The notes beneath the pieces are model-generated. The model did no database searches. It worked only from the letters and a program-made list of their open reading frames with translations, and was not told the origin of the DNA. The position numbers and the translations under genes are program-made. From Actinopolyspora lacussalsi (GTDB taxonomy: Bacteria; Actinomycetota; Actinomycetes; Mycobacteriales; Pseudonocardiaceae), in NCBI GenBank assembly GCA_030803735.1, contig JAURUC010000001.1, forward strand, positions 214,501 through 278,500: a DNA stretch of 64,000 bases, written 5' to 3'. This document shows, in pieces, positions 45,660 to 54,574 of this stretch; the first letter of the stretch is position 1; each line of letters starts with the position of its first letter.

Positions 45660-46623
45660 CGATGCCGGGGGCGCGGCCCGAGCGGCCACCGCGCGATCAG
45701 GCATGCGGCCCGCCGACGAGGCGGAGGAGACGGAGCAGCACCCCCGGCACGGCAACGGACACCGCGGCGACGGTGTCTCCCGATTCGACTCGATGCTTCG
45801 GAAGGCGTGGTGGCCGCAGGGCGGTACCGCCACCGCGGGCCACGCCGAGGATCGTGAGGGCGAAGACGTGGAGGCCGGAATAGTCGCACTGTGGCAGGCA
45901 TTCGGCCGGAGCCGAGAACAGCGGCTTCGTGACCGGTTGGTGCTGCACTACGCGCCGCTGGTCAAGTACGTGGCCGGCCGTATCGGCACCGGACTGCCCG
46001 CCCACGTGGAGGTCTCCGATCTGATCCAGTCCGGCGTGTTCGGACTCGTCGACGCGATCGAGAAGTTCGAACCCGAGCGAGGACTGAAGTTCGAGACCTA
46101 TGCCATGCAGCGCATTCGCGGGGCCATCCTCGACGATCTGCGAGCGCAGGACTGGGTTCCGCGTTCGGTGCGCAGCCGTGCCCGGGACGTCGAGCGCGCG
46201 TTGGAGCGGCTGGAGGCCAAGATGCAACGCACTGCCACCGACTCGGAACTGGCCGAGGAACTCTCGCTGTCCGTCGAGGAGCTGCGTGAGTTGTTCGCGC
46301 AGCTGCAGATGACCAGTGTGGTGGCGCTCGACGATCTCATCGGAGTAGGACGAGGCACCGCTTCGCTGGCCGAAACGCTGCCGGACGACCGTGCCGAGGA
46401 TCCGGTCAACACCTTGGTCGACCGCGACAGCAGACGTCAGCTGGCAGAGGCGGTGGAGCGGCTGAGCGAACGGGACCGCATCGTGGTGACGCTGTACTAC
46501 TTCGAGAATCTCACCCTCGCCGAGATCGGAAAGGTGCTCGGGGTCACCGAGTCCAGAGTGTGTCAGCTGCACACCAGGGCTGTGTTGCGCCTACGGGGGA
46601 AACTGACCGAGCCGGGAAACTGA
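45634..46623 (+). CDS. whiG: RNA polymerase sigma factor WhiG (FliA/SigD family)
   Basis: A 329-residue sigma factor. An N-terminal extension of about 80 residues precedes region 2 (LVLHYAPLVKYVAGRIGTGLP, DLIQSGVFGLVDAIEKFEP), region 3 and region 4 (LTLAEIGKVLGVTESRVCQLHTRA). The position beside rpsB-tsf matches Streptomyces whiG, which commits aerial hyphae to sporulation and is held by RsiG with c-di-GMP. No flagellar genes are seen. ATG 45634 lies inside the end of xerC. Confidence 0.92.
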   Translation: MSEPTPVPDDAGGAARAATARSGMRPADEAEETEQHPRHGNGHRGDGVSRFDSMLRKAWWPQGGTATAGHAEDREGEDVEAGIVALWQAFGRSREQRLRDRLVLHYAPLVKYVAGRIGTGLPAHVEVSDLIQSGVFGLVDAIEKFEPERGLKFETYAMQRIRGAILDDLRAQDWVPRSVRSRARDVERALERLEAKMQRTATDSELAEELSLSVEELRELFAQLQMTSVVALDDLIGVGRGTASLAETLPDDRAEDPVNTLVDRDSRRQLAEAVERLSERDRIVVTLYYFENLTLAEIGKVLGVTESRVCQLHTRAVLRLRGKLTEPGN

Positions 46624-47187
46624 GCTGGAGCGGTGTACCCGCTCGGGGCCGCGCCACGGCAGTAGTCGGACATCGCCCGTGACGAGTCGGAGTAGCGGGT
46701 CGAGATAGGTGTCGTGGTCGCGGAGCCCCCAGTGCAGGCACGTGTGCGGCTTCTTCGCGGCGCATTCGGGGTGATCTCGGGTTACGCTGCCGATGATCTC
46801 GCCTCGCTCGACCGGCTGCCCGGCGGTGACTTCGGGAAGCACGGGTTCGTAGGTGGTGCTCAGGCCGTTGCCGTGGCCGATGGCGATCACATGCCTGTCC
46901 ACCACGAACCCGGCGTGTTCGACCGTTCCGGCCGCCGCGGCGAGAACCGCTTCGCCGGTAGACGCCCGTAGGTCCACTCCCCGATGGCCCGGACCGTAGC
47001 GGTTCGGGGGTTTTCGGAACCCCCGAACCACTTCCACCGACCCGCGCAACGGCTCACGCAGCCGGAAACCGGTTGTGCTCGTGCCGGCGGGTTCCCCGGT
47101 GGGAGCCGCGGGAACGTCGGGGCCGCTCGACGCGGTGACGGTTCCGGTTCCCAGAGCCAGCACCAGTGCTACTGCCCAACCACGCAT
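46591..47187 (-). CDS. Secreted M23-family metallopeptidase
   Basis: A 198-residue exported protein: signal peptide MRGWAVALVLALGTGTVTAS, then a LytM/M23 domain with zinc ligands in GPGHRGVDLRA and the second histidine pair region HTCLHWGLR. It probably cuts peptidoglycan cross-bridges or acts as an amidase activator. ATG 47187 has AGGGTGA at suitable distance; GTG 47196 is an alternative. The last 33 bases overlap the end of whiG on the other strand. An M23 gene beside rpsB is usual in actinobacteria. Confidence 0.88.
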   Translation of the reverse strand: MRGWAVALVLALGTGTVTASSGPDVPAAPTGEPAGTSTTGFRLREPLRGSVEVVRGFRKPPNRYGPGHRGVDLRASTGEAVLAAAAGTVEHAGFVVDRHVIAIGHGNGLSTTYEPVLPEVTAGQPVERGEIIGSVTRDHPECAAKKPHTCLHWGLRDHDTYLDPLLRLVTGDVRLLPWRGPERVHRSSSVSRLGQFPP

Positions 47188-47706
47188 GCGGATCACCCTG
47201 CCGGAGCCGTGCGCTCACCGGCCAGGCCCGATTTCCCACCGGGTGGACCGATCGGGGAGCTGTGGAAAATCGCCACCGCGATGTGGTTGCCACCTGTTGT
47301 GGCGTACACTCGTTCCCGCGACTCGTCCTCCGGCGAGTTCGACTTCGCGTACGCGCGTATCGATCGCATCACCTCCGGATTCCGTGCTCGGAGTCCGTCT
47401 CTCGGATCGGTCGGGGTTCTTCGTTCCGACGAGCTCCGCGGATCGGTCCCGACGAGAGCCTCCGTGTGGGTTGCCCGGGTACGGCAACCGGTACGAGAGG
47501 GCTTCCGCCGTCGGTGGCGGAAGCACGGTCCGGTGCGGGGCAACGGTGCGGCGGTCACGAGGAGGCGTCCGCGGTCCCGGTCTCACCGAGTGTGTCCGGG
47601 CGACGGCTCCGCGCGTACCAGGGTGGTGGGTCACCCGGCTCATCACGGCAACCGAAATCGCGCGCCGTCGAACGGCGCGCCCGACACGTGAGGTGCGAAG
47701 CAGGCC
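47188..47706. other. M23-rpsB intergenic region
   Basis: A 519-base gap with no supported gene between divergent genes. It should hold the rpsB promoter. TACACT at 47305-47310 is -10-like and TTGCCA at 47287-47292 is -35-like, but the 12-base spacing between them is too short. I cannot place the promoter firmly. Confidence 0.45.
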
Positions 47707-48543
47707 ATGGCCGTCGTCACCATGAAGCAGTTGCTCGACAGCGGTGTGCATTTCGGGCACCAGACCCGCCGCTGGAACCCGAAGATGAAGCGCTACATCT
47801 TCACCGAGCGCAACGGCATCTACATCATCGATCTGCAGAAGACCCTGTCCTACATCGACGGGGCTTACGACTTCGTCAAGCAGACCGTCGCCCACGGCGG
47901 CACCATTCTGTTCGTCGGGACGAAGAAGCAGGCGCAGGAAGCCATCGCCGAGCAGGCGCAGCGCGTCAACATGCCGTTCGTCAACCAGCGCTGGTTGGGC
48001 GGCATGCTCACCAACTTCCAGACCGTGCACCGTCGGCTGCAGCGTCTCAAGGAACTGGAGACGATGGAGCAGACCGGTGGTTTCGAGGGGCGCACCAAGA
48101 AGGAGATCTTGATGCTGACCCGCGAGAAGGAGAAACTGGAGCGCACGCTCGGCGGTATCCGTGACATGTCCAAGGTCCCGAGCGCGATCTGGATCGTGGA
48201 CACCAAGAAGGAGCACATCGCGGTCGGTGAGGCCCGCAAGCTGGGGATCCCGATCGTCGCCATCCTCGACACGAACTGTGATCCGGACGAGGTGGACTAC
48301 CCCATCCCCGGCAACGACGACGCGATCCGCTCGGCGGCCATGCTGACCCGCGTGGTCGCGGACGGTGTCGCGGAGGGCCTGATGGCCCGGAGCGGCCGCG
48401 GCGAGAGCGCCGAGACCGGCGAGAACCAGCAGGCAGCTTCCGAGGAGCCGCTCGCGGAGTGGGAGAAGGAACTGCTCACCGGTTCCGGTGAGTCCGAGGC
48501 CGCCGCGAACTCCGAGGCAGGCCAGCAGCCGGCGCAGTCCTGA
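47707..48543 (+). CDS. rpsB: 30S ribosomal protein uS2
   Basis: A 278-residue uS2: [25 protein letters not shown], then [16 protein letters not shown] and [23 protein letters not shown] Glu/Ala-rich tail of about 45 residues follows, as in other actinobacteria. It starts the conserved rpsB-tsf pair; a GC-rich hairpin separates the two. Confidence 0.97.
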   Translation: MAVVTMKQLLDSGVHFGHQTRRWNPKMKRYIFTERNGIYIIDLQKTLSYIDGAYDFVKQTVAHGGTILFVGTKKQAQEAIAEQAQRVNMPFVNQRWLGGMLTNFQTVHRRLQRLKELETMEQTGGFEGRTKKEILMLTREKEKLERTLGGIRDMSKVPSAIWIVDTKKEHIAVGEARKLGIPIVAILDTNCDPDEVDYPIPGNDDAIRSAAMLTRVVADGVAEGLMARSGRGESAETGENQQAASEEPLAEWEKELLTGSGESEAAANSEAGQQPAQS

Positions 48544-48549
48544 CGAACG

Positions 48550-48584
48550 GGGGCGCGCCCGCGCCTGTCGGGCGGGCGCGCCCC
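48550..48584 (+). promoter_or_regulatory. Strong hairpin between rpsB and tsf
   Basis: GGGGCGCGCCCGC (48550-48562) and GCGGGCGCGCCCC (48572-48584) form a 13-bp perfect stem with a 9-base loop, six bases after the rpsB stop. There is no U-run, so it may be a partial terminator or an mRNA 3'-end stabiliser. Confidence 0.6.
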
Positions 48585-48638
48585 GTCACTTCGATTTCCC
48601 CACCGCGTACACACTCCGACGAGGACGGACAACGCACG

Positions 48639-49454
48639 ATGGCGAACTACAGTGCGGCCGATGTGAAGCGTCTCCGCGACGTCACCGGCTCCGGCATGAT
48701 GGATTGCAAGAAGGCGCTCGAGGAGACCGAGGGCGACTTCGACAAGGCGATCGAGAACCTGCGCATCAAGGGCGCCAAGGACGTGGGCAAGCGGGCCGAG
48801 CGCTCCACCGCGGAAGGTCTGGTCGCGGGCGGTAACGGCGTCCTGATCGAGTTCAACAGCGAGACGGACTTCGTCGCCAAGAACGACGAGTTCGTGGAAC
48901 TGGCCGACAGGATCGTGGCCGCCGCCAAGGAGGCGGGCTCGGCCGACGTCGAGACGGTCAGCGAAGCCAAGCTGGGTGACAGCACCGTCGGCACGGCCAT
49001 TCACGACCTGTCCGCCAAGATCGGTGAGAAGCTGGAACTGCGCAGGATCAGCGCCTTCGACGGCCAGGTGGCCACCTACCTGCACCGTCGTGCGGCGGGA
49101 CTGCCGCCCGCCGTGGGTGTCCAGGTCGAGTACACCGGCTCCGACGAGGAGGCCGCCCGGGGTGCCGCGATGCAGATCGCGGCGTTGAAGCCGCAGTACC
49201 TCTCTCGGGAGGACGTGCCCGAGGACATCGTCGAGAACGAGCGCAGGATCGCGGAGGAGACCGCCCGCTCCGAGGGCAAGCCGGAAAAGGCCATGCCCAA
49301 GATCATCGAGGGCAGGCTCAACGGGTTCTACAAGGACAACGTGCTGCTGGACCAGCCCTCCGTCCAGGACAACAAGCGTTCCGTCAAGGATCTGCTGGAC
49401 GAGGCCGGAGTCAGCATCACCCGCTTCGCGAGGTTCGAAGTCGGTCAGTCCTGA
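48639..49454 (+). CDS. tsf: Elongation factor Ts
   Basis: A 271-residue nucleotide exchange factor for EF-Tu. The N-terminal UBA-like domain has [20 protein letters not shown], and the core includes [21 protein letters not shown], the residues that contact EF-Tu. ATG 48639 follows a GACGAGGACGGAC purine stretch. Confidence 0.97.
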   Translation: MANYSAADVKRLRDVTGSGMMDCKKALEETEGDFDKAIENLRIKGAKDVGKRAERSTAEGLVAGGNGVLIEFNSETDFVAKNDEFVELADRIVAAAKEAGSADVETVSEAKLGDSTVGTAIHDLSAKIGEKLELRRISAFDGQVATYLHRRAAGLPPAVGVQVEYTGSDEEAARGAAMQIAALKPQYLSREDVPEDIVENERRIAEETARSEGKPEKAMPKIIEGRLNGFYKDNVLLDQPSVQDNKRSVKDLLDEAGVSITRFARFEVGQS

Positions 49455-49679
49455 GCTTCGCGTTGACGGCCGCGGAATCGTGCGTGTCGTGCGCCCCGCG
49501 GTTCCGGCGGCCAGGATGTTCACCGGAGTGTTCCGCGTCCGGCGGAGTACTCCGAGCGGGAGCTGTTCCGGAATGATCGTGGAACGGGACCACCAGCGAG
49601 CAGGATGTGAATCCGGCACGTGAGTCGGCACCCGTACGTGTCCTCGTCGTTTCCGGACGAATCCAGGAATCGATGTCCG

Positions 49680-49714
49680 CGCCCCGCCTTCGCAGCCCGA
49701 GGGCGGGGCGTTTT
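49680..49714 (+). terminator. Terminator or attenuator immediately before pyrH
   Basis: CGCCCCGCCTTCG (49680-49692) pairs with CGAGGGCGGGGCG (49698-49710), 13 bp with one G-T wobble and a 5-base loop, followed by TTTT (49711-49714). The pyrH ribosome-binding site starts at 49718, leaving no room for a promoter in between. Confidence 0.8.
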
Positions 49715-49728
49715 CTCAGGAGGAGTGA

Positions 49729-50481
49729 GTGACTGACGACGGCGTACCCGCTGGTTATGTCGGTGAGGCCGGTTACCGACGAGTACTGCTCAAGCTGGGT
49801 GGCGAGATGTTCGGCGGCGGCAGTGTGGGGGTCGATCCCGACGTCGTGGGTACGGTAGCGCGGCAGCTGGCCGAGGTGGTCGCCAACGGGGTCGAGGTCG
49901 CGGTCGTCATCGGGGGCGGAAACTTCTTCCGCGGTGCGGAGCTGCAGCAACGCGGTATGGAACGCGCCCGCGGTGACTACATGGCGATGCTGGGCACCAC
50001 GATGAACTGCCTGGCGTTGCAGGACTTCCTGGAGCGTGAACACGGGATCGACACCCGTGTGATGACCGCTATCAGCATGGGGCAGGTCGCCGAACCCTAC
50101 ATTCCGCGTCGCGCCAGTCGGCACCTGGAGAAGGGGCGCGTCGTCATTTTCGGTGCCGGGACCGGTATGCCGTACTTCTCCACCGACACGGCCGCCGCCC
50201 AGCGGGCTCTGGAGATCGGTGCCGAGGTGGTGTTGCTGGCCAAGGGTGTGGACGGTGTCTACTCGGCCGATCCCAAGACCACACCGGGTGCGGAGCTCTT
50301 CGACAGCATTACCCACCGCGAGGTTCTGGAACGGGGACTGAAGGTCGCCGACGCGACGGCTTTCAGCTTGTGCATGGACAATCACATGCGGATTCTCGTC
50401 TTCAATCTCCTGGTGGAAGGCAACATAGCCCGTGCCGCCAGCGGTGCGAAAATCGGGACGCTGGTCAGCACCCCCGGTTAG
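49729..50481 (+). CDS. pyrH: UMP kinase
   Basis: A 250-residue amino-acid-kinase-fold enzyme that makes UDP from UMP. It shows [31 protein letters not shown] and [15 protein letters not shown]. The bacterial enzyme is hexameric and regulated by GTP and UTP. GTG 49729 follows AGGAGGAG (49718-49725). A terminator-like hairpin ends only 14 bases upstream, so read-through from tsf or a promoter inside the hairpin region must supply transcripts. Confidence 0.96.
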   Translation: MTDDGVPAGYVGEAGYRRVLLKLGGEMFGGGSVGVDPDVVGTVARQLAEVVANGVEVAVVIGGGNFFRGAELQQRGMERARGDYMAMLGTTMNCLALQDFLEREHGIDTRVMTAISMGQVAEPYIPRRASRHLEKGRVVIFGAGTGMPYFSTDTAAAQRALEIGAEVVLLAKGVDGVYSADPKTTPGAELFDSITHREVLERGLKVADATAFSLCMDNHMRILVFNLLVEGNIARAASGAKIGTLVSTPG

Positions 50482-50602
50482 CACTCCCCGGAACTCGTAC
50501 TGGGATCCTGAGCGGGCTCCGGTGCGATCACACCCCGCCGGAGCGGTAACCAGTGTCGACAAACCCGTCGGAGCCTGCCGGCCCCGTACCGAAGGAGCAG
50601 CC

Positions 50603-51160
50603 GTGATTGACGAGACTCTTCTCGAAGCCGAGGAGAAGATGCAGAAGGCGGTGACGGTGGCCAAGGACGATCTGTCCACCGTTCGGACCGGCCGTGCCAA
50701 TCCGGCGATGTTTTCCGGCATCGTCGTCAACTACTACGGTTCGCCGACTCCGTTGAATCAGTTGGCGAGCATCAATGTGCCCGAGGCGAAGCTCGTGGTC
50801 ATCAAGCCGTACGACGCCAGTCAGCTCGGCGCTATGGAACGCGCTGTTCGGGATTCCAATCTCGGGGTCAATCCGAGCAACGACGGCAACGTCATCCGCA
50901 TACAGATCCCCGAGATGACCGAGGAACGGCGTAAGGAGATGGCCAAGCTCGCCAAGCAGAAGGGCGAGGACGCTCGTATCACCGTGCGGAACCTGCGTCG
51001 TAAGGCCAAGGAAGAGATCGATCGAACCGTCAAGGACGGTGAGGTCGGTGAGGACGAGGGCACGCGCGGTGAGAAGGAATTGGAAAACATCACCCATCGC
51101 TACGTTTCCCAGATCGACGAGTTGGTCAAGCACAAGGAAAACGAACTGCTCGAGGTCTGA
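50603..51160 (+). CDS. frr: Ribosome recycling factor
   Basis: A 185-residue [26 protein letters not shown], then [28 protein letters not shown], the classic three-helix bundle with an inserted beta domain. With EF-G it splits post-termination ribosomes. GTG 50603 follows GAAGGAG with about 5-base spacing. Order pyrH-frr-cdsA is conserved. Confidence 0.97.
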   Translation: MIDETLLEAEEKMQKAVTVAKDDLSTVRTGRANPAMFSGIVVNYYGSPTPLNQLASINVPEAKLVVIKPYDASQLGAMERAVRDSNLGVNPSNDGNVIRIQIPEMTEERRKEMAKLAKQKGEDARITVRNLRRKAKEEIDRTVKDGEVGEDEGTRGEKELENITHRYVSQIDELVKHKENELLEV

Positions 51161-51200
51161 GGACGTGGTAACCGCTGACCAGCGCGAAGGTGAGTCCGGA

Positions 51201-52046
51201 ATGTCGGCCGACGTGCCGGGCGAGGCCGCACGCCCTTCCCGCGCCGGCCGGAACCTGCCCGCCGCGTTGGCGGTCGGGCTGTTGCTCGGCGCGGGAATCG
51301 TCACCGCTCTGCTGACTTATCGCCACCTGTTCATCGGCATCGTTGCCGTGGCGGCGGCTCTCTCCGCTCTGGAGCTGGCGGGAGCGCTGCGGCGCGGGGC
51401 CGGTATTCGACTGGCGCTGTTCCCCGTCCTGCTGGGTGGACAGGCGATCATCTGGTTGTCCTGGCCTTACGGCTTGCGCGCCGTTCTGGTCGCCTTCGCC
51501 CTCACGACGCTGGCGTGTCTGGCCTGGCGTGTTCGACTGGGGGTCGATGGTTACCTGCGTGACGTCACGGCATCGGTGTTCACCACCGCCTACGTCTTCG
51601 TCTTCGCCGCTTTCGGGGCCATGTTGGTCGTTCCTCCCGACGGTGGTTTCCGCGCGCTGTGCTTCATGATCGGTGTCGTCGCCTCCGACACCGGTGGTTA
51701 CGCTTCCGGAGTTCTGTTCGGGCGGCACCCGATGGCTCCCCGGGTGAGCCCCAACAAGTCGTGGGAGGGATTCGTCGGTTCGCTGCTCTCCGGGGTGGCC
51801 GGGGGAGTGCTCTCCGTCGGACTGCTGCTCGGCGGCCCCTGGTGGGTGGGGGCGCTGTTCGGCCTGGCGGTGGTGTGCAGTTCCACCATCGGGGACCTGA
51901 TGGAGTCGTTGATCAAACGGGATCTCGACATCAAGGACATGGGGACCCTGTTGCCGGGACACGGTGGTCTGATGGACCGGATGGATTCGTTGCTGCCTTC
52001 GGCGGTGGTCGCCTGGAGCACGCTGTCCTGGTTGCTTCCGAGCTGA
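51201..52046 (+). CDS. cdsA: Phosphatidate cytidylyltransferase
   Basis: A 281-residue membrane enzyme that makes CDP-diacylglycerol for phospholipid synthesis. About eight hydrophobic segments are seen, and the C-terminal signature SLIKRDLDIKDMGTLLPGHG followed by GLMDRMD is exact for the family. ATG 51201 is chosen. GTG 51165, five bases after the frr stop and 12 codons longer, is also in frame and has GAGG upstream. Confidence 0.95.
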   Translation: MSADVPGEAARPSRAGRNLPAALAVGLLLGAGIVTALLTYRHLFIGIVAVAAALSALELAGALRRGAGIRLALFPVLLGGQAIIWLSWPYGLRAVLVAFALTTLACLAWRVRLGVDGYLRDVTASVFTTAYVFVFAAFGAMLVVPPDGGFRALCFMIGVVASDTGGYASGVLFGRHPMAPRVSPNKSWEGFVGSLLSGVAGGVLSVGLLLGGPWWVGALFGLAVVCSSTIGDLMESLIKRDLDIKDMGTLLPGHGGLMDRMDSLLPSAVVAWSTLSWLLPS

Positions 52047-52055
52047 CGGAAGACG

Positions 52056-52808
52056 ATGTTGGCTGGACTGTCGGTCAAGCTCGCGGCTACTCGTGCGGTG
52101 GCCCTCGGGGACGTCGAGATCCGTCCTAGTCCCAACGCGTGGAACTGGCCGGACGTCTACGAGGTGGAAAACGCCGCGCAGGACGTCACCGGCGCCGTAT
52201 GGGCGAAGCTGCGCGGCCTCCAGGACTGGCAGGGGCTCGACGTGGTCGACATCGGCTGTGGTGCCGGGTTTCATCTGCCGGTTTTCGCGGAACGGGCGCG
52301 CAGCGTCCTGGGCGTCGAACCGTACCGCCCACTGATCCGCCGTGCCCGGCGCAGGCTCGCGCGTTCGCGGTGCGGGGATTCGGTCCGTGTGGTTCGTGCC
52401 GCCGCTCACCGGTTGCCGTTGCCGGCGGGCTCCGTGGATCTGTTGCACGCTCGCACCGCTTATTTCTTCGGCCCGGGATGCGAGGCCGGTCTGGCCGAGG
52501 CTCGGCGTGTGCTGCGGTCCGGCGGTGCGTTGGTGATCATCGACCTGGACGGGCGTAGCGCACCGTACGGCGACTGGATGCGCGCCGACCTCACCGGTTT
52601 CGACCCCGAGCGGATCGAGCGTTTCTTCGCCTCCCGGGGGTTCGACAGCTTCGACGTCGAGACCCGCTGGGAATTCGACGACCGGAACAGCTTGGAAGCC
52701 GTACTGCGGATCGAGTTCTCCCCGCCCGTGGCCCGCCGGGCCGTCGAATCGATTCCCGGGACCGCTCTCCCGGTGAACTACCGGATTCGAATTCGTCGCG
52801 CGGAGTGA
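52056..52808 (+). CDS. Class I SAM-dependent methyltransferase
   Basis: A 250-residue Rossmann methyltransferase: motif I VVDIGCGAGFHLPVF, the acidic end of strand 2 (LGVEPYRPLIRRA) and a motif near RVLRSGGALVIIDLDG. The substrate is unknown; it resembles the Methyltransf_11/25 group. It starts nine bases after cdsA, so it is probably co-transcribed. GGAAG precedes the ATG. Confidence 0.85.
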   Translation: MLAGLSVKLAATRAVALGDVEIRPSPNAWNWPDVYEVENAAQDVTGAVWAKLRGLQDWQGLDVVDIGCGAGFHLPVFAERARSVLGVEPYRPLIRRARRRLARSRCGDSVRVVRAAAHRLPLPAGSVDLLHARTAYFFGPGCEAGLAEARRVLRSGGALVIIDLDGRSAPYGDWMRADLTGFDPERIERFFASRGFDSFDVETRWEFDDRNSLEAVLRIEFSPPVARRAVESIPGTALPVNYRIRIRRAE

Positions 52809-53081
52809 TCGGTTTTCTTCGTTCGGTATCGTGCCGATCGGTCGAATATCCGGTTTCCGTGCGTTCGCGCGTGGTCTCGGCGCGTCGACCGGTTTCGTTC
52901 GCCGCGGGCGACCACTGTTCCTGATCCGAATCACCGGTTTCGATCGGGCCCGTTTCGCGGTTGGTGAGTAACCCGAACGGCGCCTTGTCATCCTCGCTTT
53001 TCCATGATCGACTGTGTTCGAACGAAGTCGGGGGGCCGTCGCTTCGGAAATTCCGGTTGGTTGGCGGGGAGTGCGGTAACT

Positions 53082-53582
53082 ATGGCTGGGGGACCGGTCG
53101 AAACGCTCGTGACTGGATTGGATCGAGTCGCGCGAATGGAGCCCGGCGAGCGTGCCGACGCGGTGCGGGATCTGGACAGGAACTGTCCGATGTACCGATC
53201 GCTGCGGAAGACGGTCACCGTGGCGCGGATCGTCGCCTTCGCATCCGGGCTGGCGTTGTGCGTGGCCGTGCTGTTATTGGCCCAGCATTCTCCGATCGAA
53301 TGGGTGGCGGGGTTCGTGTTCGCGGGGTTGTTCGGTTTCGGATGGGTGGTCGTTCGGCTCACCGACAGCAGGTTCGACCTGTTGCTCGCCGTACTGGGCG
53401 CTTACGAAGCCGAGCGGACGAGGGACGGTTCCGCCGTGGAGGACTCGCCGGGGCGTTCCGGTTCCCGGACCGTCGCCGCGGAACGTGCCGCGCCGCTAGG
53501 CGAGAGCTCCCGGTATGCCGATCACGATTCCGGGGGCGGCCACCGGTCCCGGGGCGGCTCGGCCTCCGACGACCCCGCGTGA
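53082..53582 (+). CDS. Small membrane protein of unknown function
   Basis: A 166-residue protein with two adjacent membrane helices (VARIVAFASGLALCVAVLLLAQ and WVAGFVFAGLFGFGWVVV) between a polar N-terminus and a long Ser/Arg/Gly-rich C-terminus. No family is recognised. ATG 53082 is preceded by GGGGAG about 12 bases away; the frame is also open to an ATG-like start at 53004. The methyltransferase gene lies 273 bases upstream, across a region with no other gene. Confidence 0.55.
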   Translation: MAGGPVETLVTGLDRVARMEPGERADAVRDLDRNCPMYRSLRKTVTVARIVAFASGLALCVAVLLLAQHSPIEWVAGFVFAGLFGFGWVVVRLTDSRFDLLLAVLGAYEAERTRDGSAVEDSPGRSGSRTVAAERAAPLGESSRYADHDSGGGHRSRGGSASDDPA

Positions 53583-53600
53583 CGACTTGCCGGCGCTGCC

Positions 53601-53629
53601 CCGGTCACCACTACTCCGGTCACCACTAC
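53601..53629. repeat. Short tandem repeat between convergent genes
   Basis: CCGGTCACCACTAC occurs at 53601-53614 and 53616-53629 (15-bp period), in the 100-base gap between the membrane-protein and regulator genes. Confidence 0.6.
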
Positions 53630-53682
53630 CGCGACCATCACTGTTACGCCCCGGTACTACTACCGATTCGGTGTGGAAGAAC

Positions 53683-54369
53683 TCACCGCTGGACCGTGAT
53701 GGACAGTGTCTGGGCTATCTCGGAGCCGAGGAAGTGCGTCTCGACCGTTTCGGAGTCGCCCACTCGCACCACCAGTGGCCCGCCGAAGGGTTTGCGCTCC
53801 ACGACCTCGATCCGATTTCCCAGCGTCAAACCGTGATCGGTGAGGTAACGCAGCAGTTCGGAGTCGGTGTCCCACACCCGCGCGATCGTGCCGACGGTGC
53901 CCGGTTCCAGATGCTCCAGCAGTCTGGTCGTGGGTTTTTCCACCACCCCGTCCGCGGTCGGGATCGGATCGCCGTGCGGATCGTGGGTGGGGTGTTCGAG
54001 CTTGGCCGCTATGTGCTCGATGAGTTCGTCCGAGACGGCGTGCTCCAGCGAGTCCGCCTCGTCGTGCACCTCGTCCCAGGTGTAGCCGAGAATCTCCACC
54101 AGGAACAACTCCAGCAGCCGATGCCTGCGCAGCACGTCGCAGGCGAGTCTGCGCCCCTCGGTGGTGAGTTCGACACTCCGATACCGCTCGTGGGTGACCA
54201 GGCCGAGCTGCGCCAGTTTGTTGATCATCCCTGACACCGATGACGGGCTCAGTCCGAGACGAGCGGTCAGCGTGGTGTTCGTGACCGCCGCGCCGCGTTC
54301 GCCCAGCCCGTAGATCGTCCGTACGTAGTCCTCCACGGAGGCTGAGTGGCGCTCAACCATGCCAGTCAT
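53683..54369 (-). CDS. DtxR-family metal-dependent repressor (MntR-like)
   Basis: A 228-residue regulator. The N-terminal winged helix (VEDYVRTIYGLGERGAAVTNTTLTARLGLSPSSVSGMINKL) is followed by the metal-binding/dimer region ELFLVEILGYTWDEVHDEADSLEHAVSDELI and a C-terminal SH3-like FeoA domain. Sequence is closer to the Mn-type MntR/SirR (Rv2788) than to IdeR, so it probably controls manganese uptake. ATG 54369 or 54360 could start it. It is divergent from rlmN with a 205-base gap. Confidence 0.88.
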   Translation of the reverse strand: MTGMVERHSASVEDYVRTIYGLGERGAAVTNTTLTARLGLSPSSVSGMINKLAQLGLVTHERYRSVELTTEGRRLACDVLRRHRLLELFLVEILGYTWDEVHDEADSLEHAVSDELIEHIAAKLEHPTHDPHGDPIPTADGVVEKPTTRLLEHLEPGTVGTIARVWDTDSELLRYLTDHGLTLGNRIEVVERKPFGGPLVVRVGDSETVETHFLGSEIAQTLSITVQR

Positions 54370-54559
54370 GGCTTCACGATAGGACGGCGCTCGCGAACCT
54401 CGCCCGCACCCCGCGCAGCGGATGCCGACAGACACTGCGCGCGCTCGGATGTGTCCGTTCCGTCATCGACTCCTGCCGCGTCCGGCCCGGGTGGACCCGC
54501 CCGGAGTGCCCCGCCCGACTCGGCGGGTGACCGCCGCGTTCGTCCACTCGTCCTCGTGG

Positions 54560-54565
54560 GATACT
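54560..54565 (+). promoter_or_regulatory. Possible -10 element for rlmN
   Basis: GATACT lies nine bases before the rlmN ATG, suggesting a short or absent leader. Confidence 0.35.
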
Positions 54566-54574
54566 GCCGGTGCT

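Noticed and set aside
53004..53081. Longer start for the small membrane protein
   Set aside because: The added 26 residues show no coding character, and ATG 53082 has a purine-rich GGGGAG upstream; kept only as an alternative.
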